Shown piece after piece: positions 56,183-64,000 of a stretch of DNA of 64,000 bases. The stretch covers positions 23,711-87,710 of the forward strand of contig JAHBWA010000021.1 in the NCBI GenBank assembly GCA_019637195.1, written 5' to 3'. Below the pieces are notes generated by a model. That model ran no database searches. It was not told where the DNA came from and saw nothing but the letters and a program-made list of their open reading frames with translations. The stretch's first letter is position 1, and each line of letters opens with the position of its first letter. The stretch is from Labilithrix sp. (GTDB taxonomy: Bacteria; Myxococcota_A; Polyangia; Polyangiales; Polyangiaceae). The position numbers were made by a program, and so were the translations under genes.

Positions 56183-56563
56183 GTGAAACCTCCGCGCGGC
56201 GACGATGCACCCGCTGTGCCGTGTGCCTCCGGCAAGCGCGATCGTTGGCGGGCGGCTCGAGCGCGTCGAAGGCCAGGCGGAGGCCGCACGTCGGCCCGGA
56301 GCATCGGACGGCGAAGCCCGCGAGAGGGCGCGCGCCGCCGAACGTGTCGGCCCAGCGCGCCGCGAAGGCGTTCTGCTCTGCGACGCCGAGGCGCCGAAGT
56401 GATTGTCGACGAGCAGGCACGGACGCTCGCCGGCGTTCGACGCGCCCACGAGGGGTCGCGCGGTGCCGATGCGAACGGCGGGCAGGAGCCATCGACGCGC
56501 GAAGGTGATCGCGAACCGCGTGGCGTGCCCGACCGTCCGCGACGAGGGCGTCAAGCGTCGAGG
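56183..56563. other. Gap with possible coding remnants
   Basis: On the minus strand two frames show coding-like codon use without a start: FAITFARRWLLPAVRIGTAR to VDNHFGA (about 56,520-56,400), and GVAEQNAFAARWADTFGGARPLAGFAVRCSG (about 56,385-56,290). They might be parts of one short decayed gene. No family is recognisable, and random open frames of this size are common at 72% G+C. The promoter of the LTXXQ gene should also lie here. Confidence 0.3.
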
Positions 56564-57562
56564 TCAGCCCTTCTTCGGCTTGCCCTTGCCGGGCTTGCCG
56601 CCCTTGCCTCCGGGCTTGCCGCCCTTGCCTCCGGGCTTGCCGCCCTTGCCTCCGGGCTTGCCGCCCTTGCCCCCTCCGGGCTTGCCGCCTTTGCCTCCGG
56701 GCTTGCCGCCTTTGCCCTTGTTGGGATTGCCGTCCTGGCCGCCAGGCTTGCCGTCACCCTTTCCTGGCTTGTTTGGATTGCCACCGTTGCCTCCCGGCTT
56801 GCCGTCACCCTTCCCCGGCTTGCCGCCGTTGCCTCCGGGCTTGCCGTCACCCTTCCCCGGCTTGCCGCCGTTGCCTCCGGGCTTCCCACCGCCGCTCGGC
56901 TTGCCGTCGCCCTTCGGGCCGTCGTCGCTCGGGCCGTTGCCGGGCGTGTGGCCTTTGGGGCCCTTGCCCTTCTTCCCGGGCTTCTTGCCAGGCTTGCCCT
57001 TCTTGCCAGGCTTGCCCTTCTTGCCAGGCTTGCCCTTCTTGCCGCCCTTGGGCTTCTTCTTCTTGGGCTTCTTGGGCTTCTTCGGCCCGTTGCCGTGAGG
57101 ACCGTGGCCGCCGGGGCCGTGACCGTGGGGTCCGGGCCCGTGGGGCCAGGGGCTGAACGGGATGTCGTCCCACGGGCTGCCGCCCGACGGACGCTCGGTG
57201 TCCGAGTCGCCGTCGCCCGCGCCGGCATCGCTCACCCCGGCGTCGGCGTCCTCCCCCGCGTCGTCCTCACTCTCGTCGTCCTCGCCCGCGTCGTCTTCGC
57301 CCTCGTCGTCCGACGCATCCGGATCGGCCCCGTCGGTCGTATCCATCCCGTCGTCGTCCTCCTCCTCCTCCTCGTCTTCCTCGTCCTCCTCGTCTTCATC
57401 CGTGAGGGCGCCCGCGTCCTCGTCGAGGACGCTGGGATCGTCGCCCTCCTCGCTGGACGCGGCGAAGAGGCGTTCGGAGTCGCCGATCGAGCCCCCACAC
57501 GCGGCGATCGTGAAGAAGAAGAGCGTTGGAATGACGAAGCGGCTCATTCGAGCATGGTTCAT
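56564..57562 (-). CDS. Lipoprotein with acidic block followed by Lys/Gly/Pro repeats
   Basis: From the ATG at 57562 (MNHARMSRFVIPTLFFFTIAAC) there are 332 residues. The leader ends in a Cys (TIAAC), so the protein is a likely lipoprotein. Residues about 30-125 form an extremely acidic block (EDEEDEEDEEEEEDDD; DDEGEDDAGEDDESEDDAGED). A His/Pro/Gly linker (WPHGPGPHGHGPGGHGPHGNG) leads into a strongly basic block (KKPKKPKKKKPKGGKKGKPGKKGKPGKKGKPGKK), followed by tandem GGKPGGKG, GNGGKPGKGDGKPG and similar units to the end. It has no globular domain. A purine-rich GGAGAGAG lies before the ATG, fixing the start (an in-frame ATG lies 15 bases later). A surface polyampholyte binding polysaccharide, DNA or the cell wall is an inference only. 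Confidence 0.75.
   Translation of the reverse strand: MNHARMSRFVIPTLFFFTIAACGGSIGDSERLFAASSEEGDDPSVLDEDAGALTDEDEEDEEDEEEEEDDDGMDTTDGADPDASDDEGEDDAGEDDESEDDAGEDADAGVSDAGAGDGDSDTERPSGGSPWDDIPFSPWPHGPGPHGHGPGGHGPHGNGPKKPKKPKKKKPKGGKKGKPGKKGKPGKKGKPGKKPGKKGKGPKGHTPGNGPSDDGPKGDGKPSGGGKPGGNGGKPGKGDGKPGGNGGKPGKGDGKPGGNGGNPNKPGKGDGKPGGQDGNPNKGKGGKPGGKGGKPGGGKGGKPGGKGGKPGGKGGKPGGKGGKPGKGKPKKG
56570..57055. repeat. In-frame tandem repeats within the charge-block lipoprotein gene
   Basis: On the plus strand the unit ccgggcttgccgcccttgcc with small changes (tt/cc alternations) repeats about 15 times from 56570. Longer composite units (around 56755-56890) encode GNGGKPGKGDGKPG. Further 15-18-base units near 56990-57040 encode KKGKPG. 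These are prone to slippage, so the copy number may vary between strains and may be wrong in an assembly. Confidence 0.8.
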
Positions 57563-57869
57563 GGTCTCTCTCCGTGCGCGGCGAGCCGCGCGCCGCGCAC
57601 GCCGACATCGCGCGCGCCGGCGCGAGAGCCCTCGCATCCGCGCGAGCGACGAAACCCCGAAGCAACTTCGAAATCAATCCAAATACAAACTAGCTCGTGC
57701 GCTTATTTCGCAATCATGACTGCCGTGTTCGACGACGCGATTCGAGTCGCCGCGCGCCCCACGCGGTGACGGCCGCGTTCCGCCGGCCGCGGCGCGCATC
57801 GGGATCGGCGCCGCGGCGGCTCACGCCGAGGCTGGCCAAGACCTCCGCTCTTCGGCATCCTGCGCCGCG
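57563..57869. promoter_or_regulatory. Divergent intergenic region with AT-rich patch
   Basis: The 307-bp gap separates two divergent genes (lipoprotein minus, M3 peptidase plus). Around 57655-57722 the G+C falls sharply (for example cgaaatcaatccaaatacaaa), against 72% elsewhere. Such a patch is the best place for one or both promoters; I could not assign definite -35/-10 boxes. Confidence 0.5.
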
Positions 57870-60050
57870 ATGAAGGCCGCCCGCTCCGCTCCGCTCGCTC
57901 CCCTCGCGCTCGCCGCGCTCGCGCTCGCCGCGGCCTGCGGGGGCGAAGCTCCCTCCGCCCGCGCGCCCAGCGCGGCGCTCCCGCACGCCCCCGACGGAAG
58001 CGCCGCCGTCGCGCCCGCGGCGCCGGTGGCGCTCGCGCCGCTCGACGTCGATCCCGTCACCACCGGGCTCGGCCGCAGCACCGCGGGACCCGGCGGCCCG
58101 AACGACGCCGCGCTCGCACGCGCAGGCGTCGAGCGCCTCTGCGACGAGAGCCTCGCCCGCGCGACGGCGTTGCTCGACGAGATCCGCGCGCTCGACGGCG
58201 CCGCAGACGACGCGCTCACGTGGGACGCCACGGCCGGCAAGCTCGATCGCGCGCGGCTCGCCCTCCGCAACGCCGGCGACTTCCCCGCGCTGATGGCCGT
58301 ATCCCACCCCGACGACGGCGTCCGTGAGAAGGCCAAGCTCTGCGAGCCGAAGCTCGACAAGCTGGACACGGCGCTCTGGCTCGATCCCGAGCTGGCGCGC
58401 GTGATGAAGCGATACGCCGCGAAGAAGGAGCCGCTCGCCGCCGACCGCGCGCGCCTGGTCGAGCGGACGCTCCGCGACTTTCGCCGCAACGGCCTCGACC
58501 TCGACGACAAGGGCCAGCAGCGGCTCCGTGAGCTCAACGAGGAGCTCACGAAGCTCTCGCTCGACTTCGACACGAACGTCGCCGAGTCGCACCTCACGGT
58601 CGAGGCGACGGCGGCCGAGCTCGAGGGGCTCCCGGACGCGTTCCTCACCTCCCACCCGCCGAACAAGGACGGCAAGATCGTCCTCACGACCGACTACCCC
58701 GACTACTTCCCCGTCCTCACGTACGCGAAGGACCGGAAGCTCGCGCTCGCCCTGTACAAGCAGTTCGAGAACCGCGCCGCCGACACGAACATCCCCGTCC
58801 TCGACGCGATCCTCGCTCGCCGGGCCGAGAAGGCGAAGCTCCTCGGCTACGCGACGTGGGCCGACTACGTGATCGAGCCGCGCATGGCGAAGGATCCGAA
58901 GACGGTCGCGACGTTCCTCGAGTCGCTGCGCAAGCACCTCGCCAAGAAGGGCCAAGCGGAGCTCGCCGAGTTCAAGCGCATGCACGTCAAGCTCGGCGGC
59001 AAGACGACAGACGCGATCCCGCCCTCCGACCGCCTGTACCTCGAGGACCAGGTGCGAAAGGCGAAGTACGGGCTCGACTCGAAGGAGGTGAGCAAGTACT
59101 TCGAGGTCCGCCGCGTCAAGGACGGGCTCCTCGACATCACGTCGAAGCTCTTCGGCATTCGCTATCGCCCGGCCGCGGACGCGCCGACCTGGCACCCGGA
59201 CGTGGAGGCCGTCGAGGTCACCGACGCGGCGGGCAAGCTCCTCGGCCGATTCTACTTCGACCTCTACCCGCGCGACGGGAAGTACAAACACGCGGCCGTC
59301 TTCAGCATCCGCGACACCGCGAAGATGCCGGACGGCTCGCGCCTCGTGCCGATCGCCGCCATCGAGTGCAACTTCCCGAAGCCGGGCGGCGCCGCCCCCG
59401 CGCTCATGAGCCACCAGGACGCGGTCACGTTCTTCCACGAGTTCGGCCACGTCATTCATCACCTCCTCAGCGAGGCGGAGCTGTCGTCGTTCGCCGGGAC
59501 GAGCGTCGCGCGCGACTTCGTCGAGTCTCCGTCGCAGATGCTCGAGGAGTGGGCCTGGCACAAGGACACGCTGGCGCTCTTCGCGCGCCACCACGACACG
59601 AACGCGCCGCTCCCGGCGCCTCTCCACGCCGCGATGCTCCGCTCGCGCGGCTTCGGTCGCGCGGTCTCGACGCAGCGACAGCTCTACCTCTCCGCGCTCG
59701 ATCAGGCGTACCACACGCGGCCGCCCCCGCTCGACACGACCAAGGTCCTCGCCGAGGTCCACGACGCGTACACGCCGTTCAAGCACGTCGAGGGGACGCA
59801 CTTCCAAGCGAGCTTCGGGCACCTGATCGGCTACGACGCCGGCTACTACGGCTACCAGTGGGCGCTGTCGATCGCGCAGGACCTCTTCACCCGGTTCAAG
59901 AAGGAGGGACTCATGAACCCGAAGACCGCCGCCGACTACCGGGCGAGCATCCTCGGGTCGGGCGACAGCGACGACGCAGCCAAGCTCGTCGAGCGCTTCC
60001 TCGGCCGCCCTCCGAGCGACGCGGCCTACAAGGCGTTCCTCCTCGAGTGA
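57870..60050 (+). CDS. M3 family zinc metallopeptidase (lipoprotein)
   Basis: The 726-residue lipoprotein (leader ending LALAAAC) has the thimet-oligopeptidase/Dcp fold. The zinc site is HEFGHVIHH (His523, Glu524, His527), and the third ligand Glu lies downstream in FVESPSQMLEEWAW. The remaining sequence follows the family: AKLLGYATWADYVIEPRMAKDPKTVATFLESL, GRFYFDLYPRDGKYKHAAVFSIRD, and the substrate-closing FGHLIGYDAGYYGYQWALSIAQDLF. These enzymes cut short peptides. Most are cytoplasmic, so a lipid-anchored form suggests nutrition from external peptides, in line with a predatory or saprophytic life. A Pro/Ala-rich linker (about 25-60) separates the lipid anchor from the enzyme. It is divergent from the charge-block gene. 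Confidence 0.93.
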   Translation: MKAARSAPLAPLALAALALAAACGGEAPSARAPSAALPHAPDGSAAVAPAAPVALAPLDVDPVTTGLGRSTAGPGGPNDAALARAGVERLCDESLARATALLDEIRALDGAADDALTWDATAGKLDRARLALRNAGDFPALMAVSHPDDGVREKAKLCEPKLDKLDTALWLDPELARVMKRYAAKKEPLAADRARLVERTLRDFRRNGLDLDDKGQQRLRELNEELTKLSLDFDTNVAESHLTVEATAAELEGLPDAFLTSHPPNKDGKIVLTTDYPDYFPVLTYAKDRKLALALYKQFENRAADTNIPVLDAILARRAEKAKLLGYATWADYVIEPRMAKDPKTVATFLESLRKHLAKKGQAELAEFKRMHVKLGGKTTDAIPPSDRLYLEDQVRKAKYGLDSKEVSKYFEVRRVKDGLLDITSKLFGIRYRPAADAPTWHPDVEAVEVTDAAGKLLGRFYFDLYPRDGKYKHAAVFSIRDTAKMPDGSRLVPIAAIECNFPKPGGAAPALMSHQDAVTFFHEFGHVIHHLLSEAELSSFAGTSVARDFVESPSQMLEEWAWHKDTLALFARHHDTNAPLPAPLHAAMLRSRGFGRAVSTQRQLYLSALDQAYHTRPPPLDTTKVLAEVHDAYTPFKHVEGTHFQASFGHLIGYDAGYYGYQWALSIAQDLFTRFKKEGLMNPKTAADYRASILGSGDSDDAAKLVERFLGRPPSDAAYKAFLLE

Positions 60051-60253
60051 CGCGCCCGAGCGGGACGTCGCGGGCGTCCGCCCGCGCGAGCTGAGGCGCG
60101 CGAGCTGAGGCGCGCGCGCTCGCGGCCACGCGGCCTCCGCGTCACCGTCGCGCGGGCGTCTCGTCTCCAGGTGCGAGGGGCTCGAGCGAGCTCCTGCGCG
60201 CTCGACGCGCACACGAGCTGCTCACCGGACGCTCGCGCGCGGCGTGCGCCGCG
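60051..60253. repeat. Intergenic gap with short gcgcgagctgag repeats
   Basis: In the 3' region shared by converging genes, gcgcgagctgag occurs twice near 60085-60112, preceded and followed by partial copies. No T-tract hairpin is visible. The rest of the 203-bp gap shows no coding signal. Confidence 0.5.
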
Positions 60254-60544
60254 TCAATCCTTCGCGATGTCGGCCTCGAGCGCGGCGAGCTCCGCCTTGT
60301 AGGTCGCCTTCGAGATCGCCTTCTCCGCCGACTCCTCGAAGTCCGCCGGCGTCGACAGATCGCTGTCGGCGATGACCGGCGCCGCCGGCGCCGCCGGCGT
60401 CGTCGTCGCGACGACCTGCGTAGCGCCGGTCGTCGTGGCGTGCTTCGAGGTCGTGTCCTCCTCCGGCTTGTCGGCCGGCTGCTTGTTCTCACACGCGGCC
60501 ACGGCGAGGAGCCCCGCCACCAGGATGATCGACGCTCGGCTCAT
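60254..60544 (-). CDS. Small lipoprotein, co-translated with an Ala/Lys-rich helical protein
   Basis: A 96-residue product with a standard lipoprotein leader (MSRASIILVAGLLAVAAC, Cys18). The mature part starts with a Thr/Pro/Ala linker (KPEEDTTSKHATTTGATQVVATTTPAAPAAP) and ends in a helix, STPADFEESAEKAISKATYKAELAALEADIAKD. No known domain. The ATG at 60544 overlaps the stop of the upstream gene (ATGA), so both are probably made together and might interact through their helices in the periplasm. It is too short and simple for a confident family. Confidence 0.7.
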   Translation of the reverse strand: MSRASIILVAGLLAVAACENKQPADKPEEDTTSKHATTTGATQVVATTTPAAPAAPVIADSDLSTPADFEESAEKAISKATYKAELAALEADIAKD

Positions 60545-61128
60545 TTCGCACCTTCCTTTCCGTCCACAGCCGCGGGCGCGGTCACCGGCGCCGCGCCCAT
60601 CACCGGAGTCGCGCCCAGCACGGGCGCGTTCTTCGCCATCCAGCCGGCGTGTCGCTCGTCCTCCTTCACGGCGAGCTTCGCGGCCTTCTCGGCGGTCGCC
60701 GTGTCCTTCTCCTTCTCCGCGACGACCTTGATGCGTTCGAGGCGCGCGACGCGCTCCGCGTGCGTGCGGAGCTCCTGCCGGAGCGGATCGCTGATCGGCC
60801 CCTTCCAGGTCGCCGCGAGCTTCTCGCGCTGCTCGGTCCGCTCCTTCGCCTTCCGCGCGGCGCGATCGTCGGTCTTGCCAGGATCGACGGCCTCCTTCGC
60901 GTCCTTCGCCGTCTTGGCGGCCTTGTCGGCGGCGTGCTCGCCCGCCTTCTCCACCTTGTCGCCCGCCTTCTCCACCTTGTCGGCGGCCTTGCCCGCCGGG
61001 CGATCGGCCTTGTCCGCGGCGGTCGTCTTGCCCGGCGCAGCGCTCGGGTTCTCTGCCCATGCTCCCGTCGTGAGCAGCGTCACTGCCGACGCGACGAGGA
61101 GCTTCCTGAGACCGTGATTGGCGTTCAT
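60541..61128 (-). CDS. Exported Ala/Lys-rich amphipathic-helix (LEA-like) protein
   Basis: From the ATG at 61128 the protein has 195 residues and a signal peptide (MNANHGLRKLLVASAVTLLTTGAWA). Residues about 40-100 are a charged helix made of short repeats: KAADKVEKAGDKVEKAGEHAADKAAKTAKDAKEAVD, the 11-residue style of late-embryogenesis-abundant or apolipoprotein-like proteins. The second half is also helical (LRTHAERVARLERIKVVAEKEKDTATAEKAAKLAVKEDERHAGWM) and ends in an Ala/Pro tail. Such helices stabilise membranes or other proteins during stress, but the role is not proven here. It overlaps the small lipoprotein gene by four bases. The upstream ATG at 61164 lacks a signal and was not used. 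Confidence 0.68.
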   Translation of the reverse strand: MNANHGLRKLLVASAVTLLTTGAWAENPSAAPGKTTAADKADRPAGKAADKVEKAGDKVEKAGEHAADKAAKTAKDAKEAVDPGKTDDRAARKAKERTEQREKLAATWKGPISDPLRQELRTHAERVARLERIKVVAEKEKDTATAEKAAKLAVKEDERHAGWMAKNAPVLGATPVMGAAPVTAPAAVDGKEGAK

Positions 61129-61417
61129 GCGCCAGATGGTGGGCGCGCCATCGGCGCCGAGCAACCGCGGGAGCCGCTGTTCGACAACGAATTACAAGTC
61201 CCTGACAGGAGCCTCTTTCGGATCTCTGATTCGCGACGCGACGACGACACGTCGTGCGATCCGATGCAGCTCTCGCGGACGCGAGATCGCACGAGCGCGG
61301 CCACGCCGCAGCTCCGCGCCCGGCGCGCGACATCGGCGCGCCGCGGACGGCGGCTCGGACGGACCTGCGCAGGCGCGACTTGGCCGTCGGGCGCGAACAG
61401 CGACACAATCCCTCCCC

Positions 61418-62485
61418 GTGTCCACTCCCATCCTCTCGCTCGGCGCGCGCAGGCTCGACGTCCCGATGAAGAAGGCCTTCGGGATCGCCGGCGGCGCCCA
61501 GGTCGAGGCGAACAACGTGCTCGTCGAGCTCCGCGTCCGCGGCGCCTCGGGGTTCGGCGAGGGGGCGCCCTTCCCCGCCTTCAACGGCGAGACGCAGGCT
61601 CGCGTCCTCGCGGCCGTGGCGCGCGCCGCGCCGAGGCTCGAGGGGGTGGACCTCGAGGACGACGCCGGGCTTCGTGAGGTCGTGCGCGCGTGGTGCAGCG
61701 ACTCGCCTTCCGCGACGTGCGCGATCGAGACCGCCGTCTTCGACGCGCGCGCGAGGCTCCGCGGGACGTCGATCCGCGAGATGCTCGGCGGCGCCGAGCG
61801 GGAGCTCGTCACCGACGTCACGATCACGACCGGGAGCGTCGAGGACGCGTCGCGCGAGGCGCGCGCGCTGTCCGCCTTCCGGACGCTCAAGATCAAGGTC
61901 GGCGGCGGCGATCCCGACAGCGACGTCGCCCGCGTCCTCGCGGTCCGCGCCGTGAGGCCGGACGTGCGGCTCCTCGTCGACGCCAACGGCGGCTTCGCGA
62001 TCGACGACGCCGTCCGCTTCGCCGCCGGCGCGCGCAGCGCCGGGATCGAGCTCTTCGAGCAGCCCGTCGCGCCGGGCGACTGGAACGCGCTGGCCGAGGT
62101 GCGCGAACGCACGGGGCTCCGCGTCGCGATCGACGAGTCGGTCACCGTCGCGGACGACGTCGGCGAGGCCAAGCGGCGCGGGGCGACGGACGCGGTCAAC
62201 GTGAAGATCATGAAGTCCGGGATCTTCGAGGCCCTGGCGATCATCCAGCGGACGCGCGATCACGGCCTCTTCCCGATGATCGGCGGGATGGTCGAGACGC
62301 GCCTGGCGATGGGCATGTCGGCGAGCATCGCGGCGGGGCTCGGCGGTTTCGCGTACGTCGACCTCGACACGCCGCTCTTCCTGGCCGCCGATCCGTTCGA
62401 GGGTGGCTATGCCCAGGACGGAGAGCGCATCGACCTCCGGTCGATCGACGCCGGGCACGGCGCACGACCGCGCGCGTCGTGGTGA
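61418..62485 (+). CDS. Dipeptide epimerase (L-Ala-D/L-Glu epimerase type), enolase superfamily
   Basis: The 355-residue enzyme, from a GTG at 61418, has the complete enolase-superfamily active site: Lys158-Ile-Lys160 (TLKIKVGGG), metal ligands Asp188 (DANGG), Glu214 (EQPV) and Asp239 (DESV), and the second base Lys263 in NVKIMKSG. The spacing matches B. subtilis L-Ala-D/L-Glu epimerase (Lys162, Asp191, Glu219, Asp244, Lys268) with constant offsets. The characteristic C-terminal DLDTPLF motif of dipeptide epimerases is also present (315-320). It would equilibrate L-Ala-D-Glu with L-Ala-L-Glu from murein breakdown, or another dipeptide. It is divergent from the LEA-like gene; murein recycling genes are not adjacent. 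The exact dipeptide is uncertain. Confidence 0.9.
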   Translation: MSTPILSLGARRLDVPMKKAFGIAGGAQVEANNVLVELRVRGASGFGEGAPFPAFNGETQARVLAAVARAAPRLEGVDLEDDAGLREVVRAWCSDSPSATCAIETAVFDARARLRGTSIREMLGGAERELVTDVTITTGSVEDASREARALSAFRTLKIKVGGGDPDSDVARVLAVRAVRPDVRLLVDANGGFAIDDAVRFAAGARSAGIELFEQPVAPGDWNALAEVRERTGLRVAIDESVTVADDVGEAKRRGATDAVNVKIMKSGIFEALAIIQRTRDHGLFPMIGGMVETRLAMGMSASIAAGLGGFAYVDLDTPLFLAADPFEGGYAQDGERIDLRSIDAGHGARPRASW

Positions 62486-62489
62486 CGGC

Positions 62490-64000
62490 TCACTTCTGCG
62501 GGGCGAAGAAGTTCGCGAGCAGACGCCTGCCGAACTGCTCGAAGGCGTCGTCGGCCATCGTCGCGTAGACCTTCTCTTCGGCCTGTCCCGGCGCGAGCAT
62601 CGGCTCGTCGGGGTTGTTCAGCACGTGCGTGGCGGCGTGCTTGAAGATCTCGGCCTTGAACTTGTATGGCTTCGGCTCGCCCGGGATGACGAACGAGGCG
62701 TCGAAGTGGAACTGGACGCCGATGTAGCTGCCGCGCGGGCGGTTGCTCGTGTAGTTGTGCCCCGACCACTCGGCGACGTGCGTGACGAAGAGCGTCGGGG
62801 CCTTCGGCTCGGGAAGATCGGCCTCCGTGACGATCGGGCCGACCGCCACCTCGAAGAGCTCGGCCGCGAGCCCTCCGTCGAACTGGGTCGCGAGCGCCCT
62901 GCCGAGCGCCGCTTCGCGCACCGTGGAGTGCTTCTCGTCGAAGAAGCGCGACGGGTACGTGACGACGCCCATGAACGTCGGCGTCTTGAGGATGAACTGG
63001 TCGGCGCGCTCCATCGTCGTCGGCGCCTTGCGCTTGAAGCGGACCTCGACCTTCGGACCGTGCTTCTCCGCGTACGCGAAGAGGCGCTCGATGAACGCCG
63101 GCGCGGCCGCGTCCTTCTTCGGCGCCTTCTTCTTGTAGGCGTCGAGCTCGCGCGCGTAGACCGCGTGGATCGCCGCGGCGAGCTCGGGATCGACCCCGTG
63201 ATCCGGGAAGCTCTTGGAGAACTCGGAGAGCGCCGCGAGCGTCCCCGGCTGCTTCGCCTTCTCGAGCTCCTCGAGCATCGCCTTGCGGACGGACGCAGCG
63301 ACCTCGTTCGGGATCTTCGACTCGGGGTGACTCTTCTTGTAGGCGAGGAGCGCCTCGACGGTGCCGACCTTTTCGGCGTCGCGCAGCTCGGCGCGCGGGA
63401 GCAGGACGTCGCCGACCTCGTCCTTGAACGCCGCGCCGTGCTCCAGATAGAGCCGGTACGACGCGGAGTCGTTCACCTGCGTCGCGCGGGCGTACATCGT
63501 CTTGTCGCTGCCCGAGTTGCGGAGCATCCAGAGCGTCGGCCCGAGGACGACGGCCACCCCGGCGGCGACCGCCGGACCGAGCTTGCCCCAGGGGGCGCGC
63601 CGGAGCTCGTAGGCGTCGCGCGGCCCGACGGGGCTCGAGAAGCGCGGGTTGTGGAGCGGGTCGACCGCGACGAGCTCCTTCGGGTCCTCTGTCGCGTGGG
63701 CGTGCATCGCGCGGTCGCGCGCGGCCTGGACCTCGGCGACGATCTCGTTGCCCGCGCCCGGGTTGCTCAGCGGGAAGAGGAACTGCACGCCCCCGGCGAA
63801 GGCGACGCGGACGGCGGCGCCCTGCACGTCGACGCTCGCGAGGTCGCGCGTCTCGTAGACGCGGAACTGGTCGTCGCGCGCGTCGATGAGGCAGGCCGGG
63901 AACAGGTAGACGCCGGACGCGTACGGCAGCGCGCGCTCACGCACGACGCGCGCGAAGGCCTGGACGAGCCCGAACGCGAACCCGAAGACGAGCGCGAGGT
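62490..64000 (-). CDS. Membrane protein with TPR-like middle and unknown C-terminal domain, 5' end outside window
   Basis: The frame enters from the right edge and ends with a stop at 62490; about 503 codons are visible. A hydrophobic segment lies at the very start (LALVFGFAFGLVQAFARVV), followed by a small beta-rich region (YLFPACLIDARDDQFRVYETRDLASVDVQG, resembling a PH-like or sensor strand set). A second membrane helix (GPAVAAGVAVVLGPTLWML) comes next. The long outer part has TPR-like helices (ASYRLYLEHGAAFKDEV, VEALLAYKKSHPESKI, LAALSEFSKSFPDHGVD) and a C-terminal beta domain (GPIVTEADLPEP, GSYIGVQFHFDASFVIPGEPKPYKFKAEIF). No enzyme motif was identified. Its stop lies four bases from that of the epimerase, on the opposite strand. 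Confidence 0.72.
   Translation of the reverse strand, partial: LALVFGFAFGLVQAFARVVRERALPYASGVYLFPACLIDARDDQFRVYETRDLASVDVQGAAVRVAFAGGVQFLFPLSNPGAGNEIVAEVQAARDRAMHAHATEDPKELVAVDPLHNPRFSSPVGPRDAYELRRAPWGKLGPAVAAGVAVVLGPTLWMLRNSGSDKTMYARATQVNDSASYRLYLEHGAAFKDEVGDVLLPRAELRDAEKVGTVEALLAYKKSHPESKIPNEVAASVRKAMLEELEKAKQPGTLAALSEFSKSFPDHGVDPELAAAIHAVYARELDAYKKKAPKKDAAAPAFIERLFAYAEKHGPKVEVRFKRKAPTTMERADQFILKTPTFMGVVTYPSRFFDEKHSTVREAALGRALATQFDGGLAAELFEVAVGPIVTEADLPEPKAPTLFVTHVAEWSGHNYTSNRPRGSYIGVQFHFDASFVIPGEPKPYKFKAEIFKHAATHVLNNPDEPMLAPGQAEEKVYATMADDAFEQFGRRLLANFFAPQK

Overview
The window is about 72% G+C, with codons strongly biased to G or C in third position. It carries two membrane Ser/Thr kinases with Ala/Pro-rich linkers, many lipoproteins, MopE-type and choice-of-anchor surface proteins, an Omp85 protein and very few transcription factors. 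This is a chromosomal segment of a Gram-negative bacterium and looks like the Myxococcota (Polyangia/Sorangiineae type). The taxonomic call is inference from gene style, not from a marker gene. No phage, transposase, integrase or CRISPR array was seen.

Layout. 1-5.0 kb: a DUF4175-like membrane protein (cut by the left edge), a receptor-like Ser/Thr kinase and a duplicated PH-like membrane protein. 5.3-6.7 kb: D-Ala-D-Ala ligase overlapping a dCMP-deaminase-type enzyme. 6.8-11.8 kb: a TPR-like exported protein, two overlapping lipoprotein genes (one a periplasmic binding protein) and a second kinase. 12-17.2 kb: a beta-propeller fragment, a choice-of-anchor surface protein, and a stretch where an OmpA-type lipoprotein, its upstream partner and an OmpR-type response regulator are each broken by several small deletions. 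17.2-22.3 kb: two tandem paralogous lipoproteins with a von Willebrand A-like metal site. 22.4-27 kb: uvrC divergent from a SUV3-like helicase. 27-33 kb: L,D-transpeptidase, an Omp85 protein overlapping a periplasmic partner, DUF420, a zeta-class GST and a GT-C membrane protein.

33.3-42.2 kb is a minus-strand glycan locus: two more GT-C membrane proteins, a methyltransferase, then a tightly overlapping set of rfbG-like dehydratase, TylCIII-type C-methyltransferase, 3,5-epimerase-like cupin, SDR reductase/epimerase and rfbF. Together these would turn glucose-1-phosphate into a CDP-linked 6-deoxy sugar carrying a branch methyl. 42.36 kb holds tRNA-Arg(CCT). 42.6-50.4 kb: a lipoprotein and an AddB/AddA-like recombination nuclease pair. 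50.5-55.0 kb: an aldehyde dehydrogenase, an acetolactate-synthase-type ThDP enzyme and a dihaem cytochrome c fused to rhodanese. 55-64 kb: a Spy/LTXXQ protein, a lipoprotein with separated acidic and Lys/Gly/Pro blocks, an M3 peptidase, a small lipoprotein plus LEA-like helix protein, a dipeptide epimerase and a TPR-like membrane protein cut by the right edge.

Two features go beyond ordinary annotation. First, indels are concentrated between about 13.8 and 17.35 kb. Every coding sequence there reads well in pieces, which suggests consensus errors rather than decay. Second, several gaps between genes hold short imperfect tandem repeats, each locus with its own unit. I did not find a clear new defence or mobile system. 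The best novelty candidates are the CDP-C-methyl-sugar cassette, the charge-segregated lipoprotein, the SUV3-like helicase with its long C-terminal extension, and the cytochrome-rhodanese fusion.
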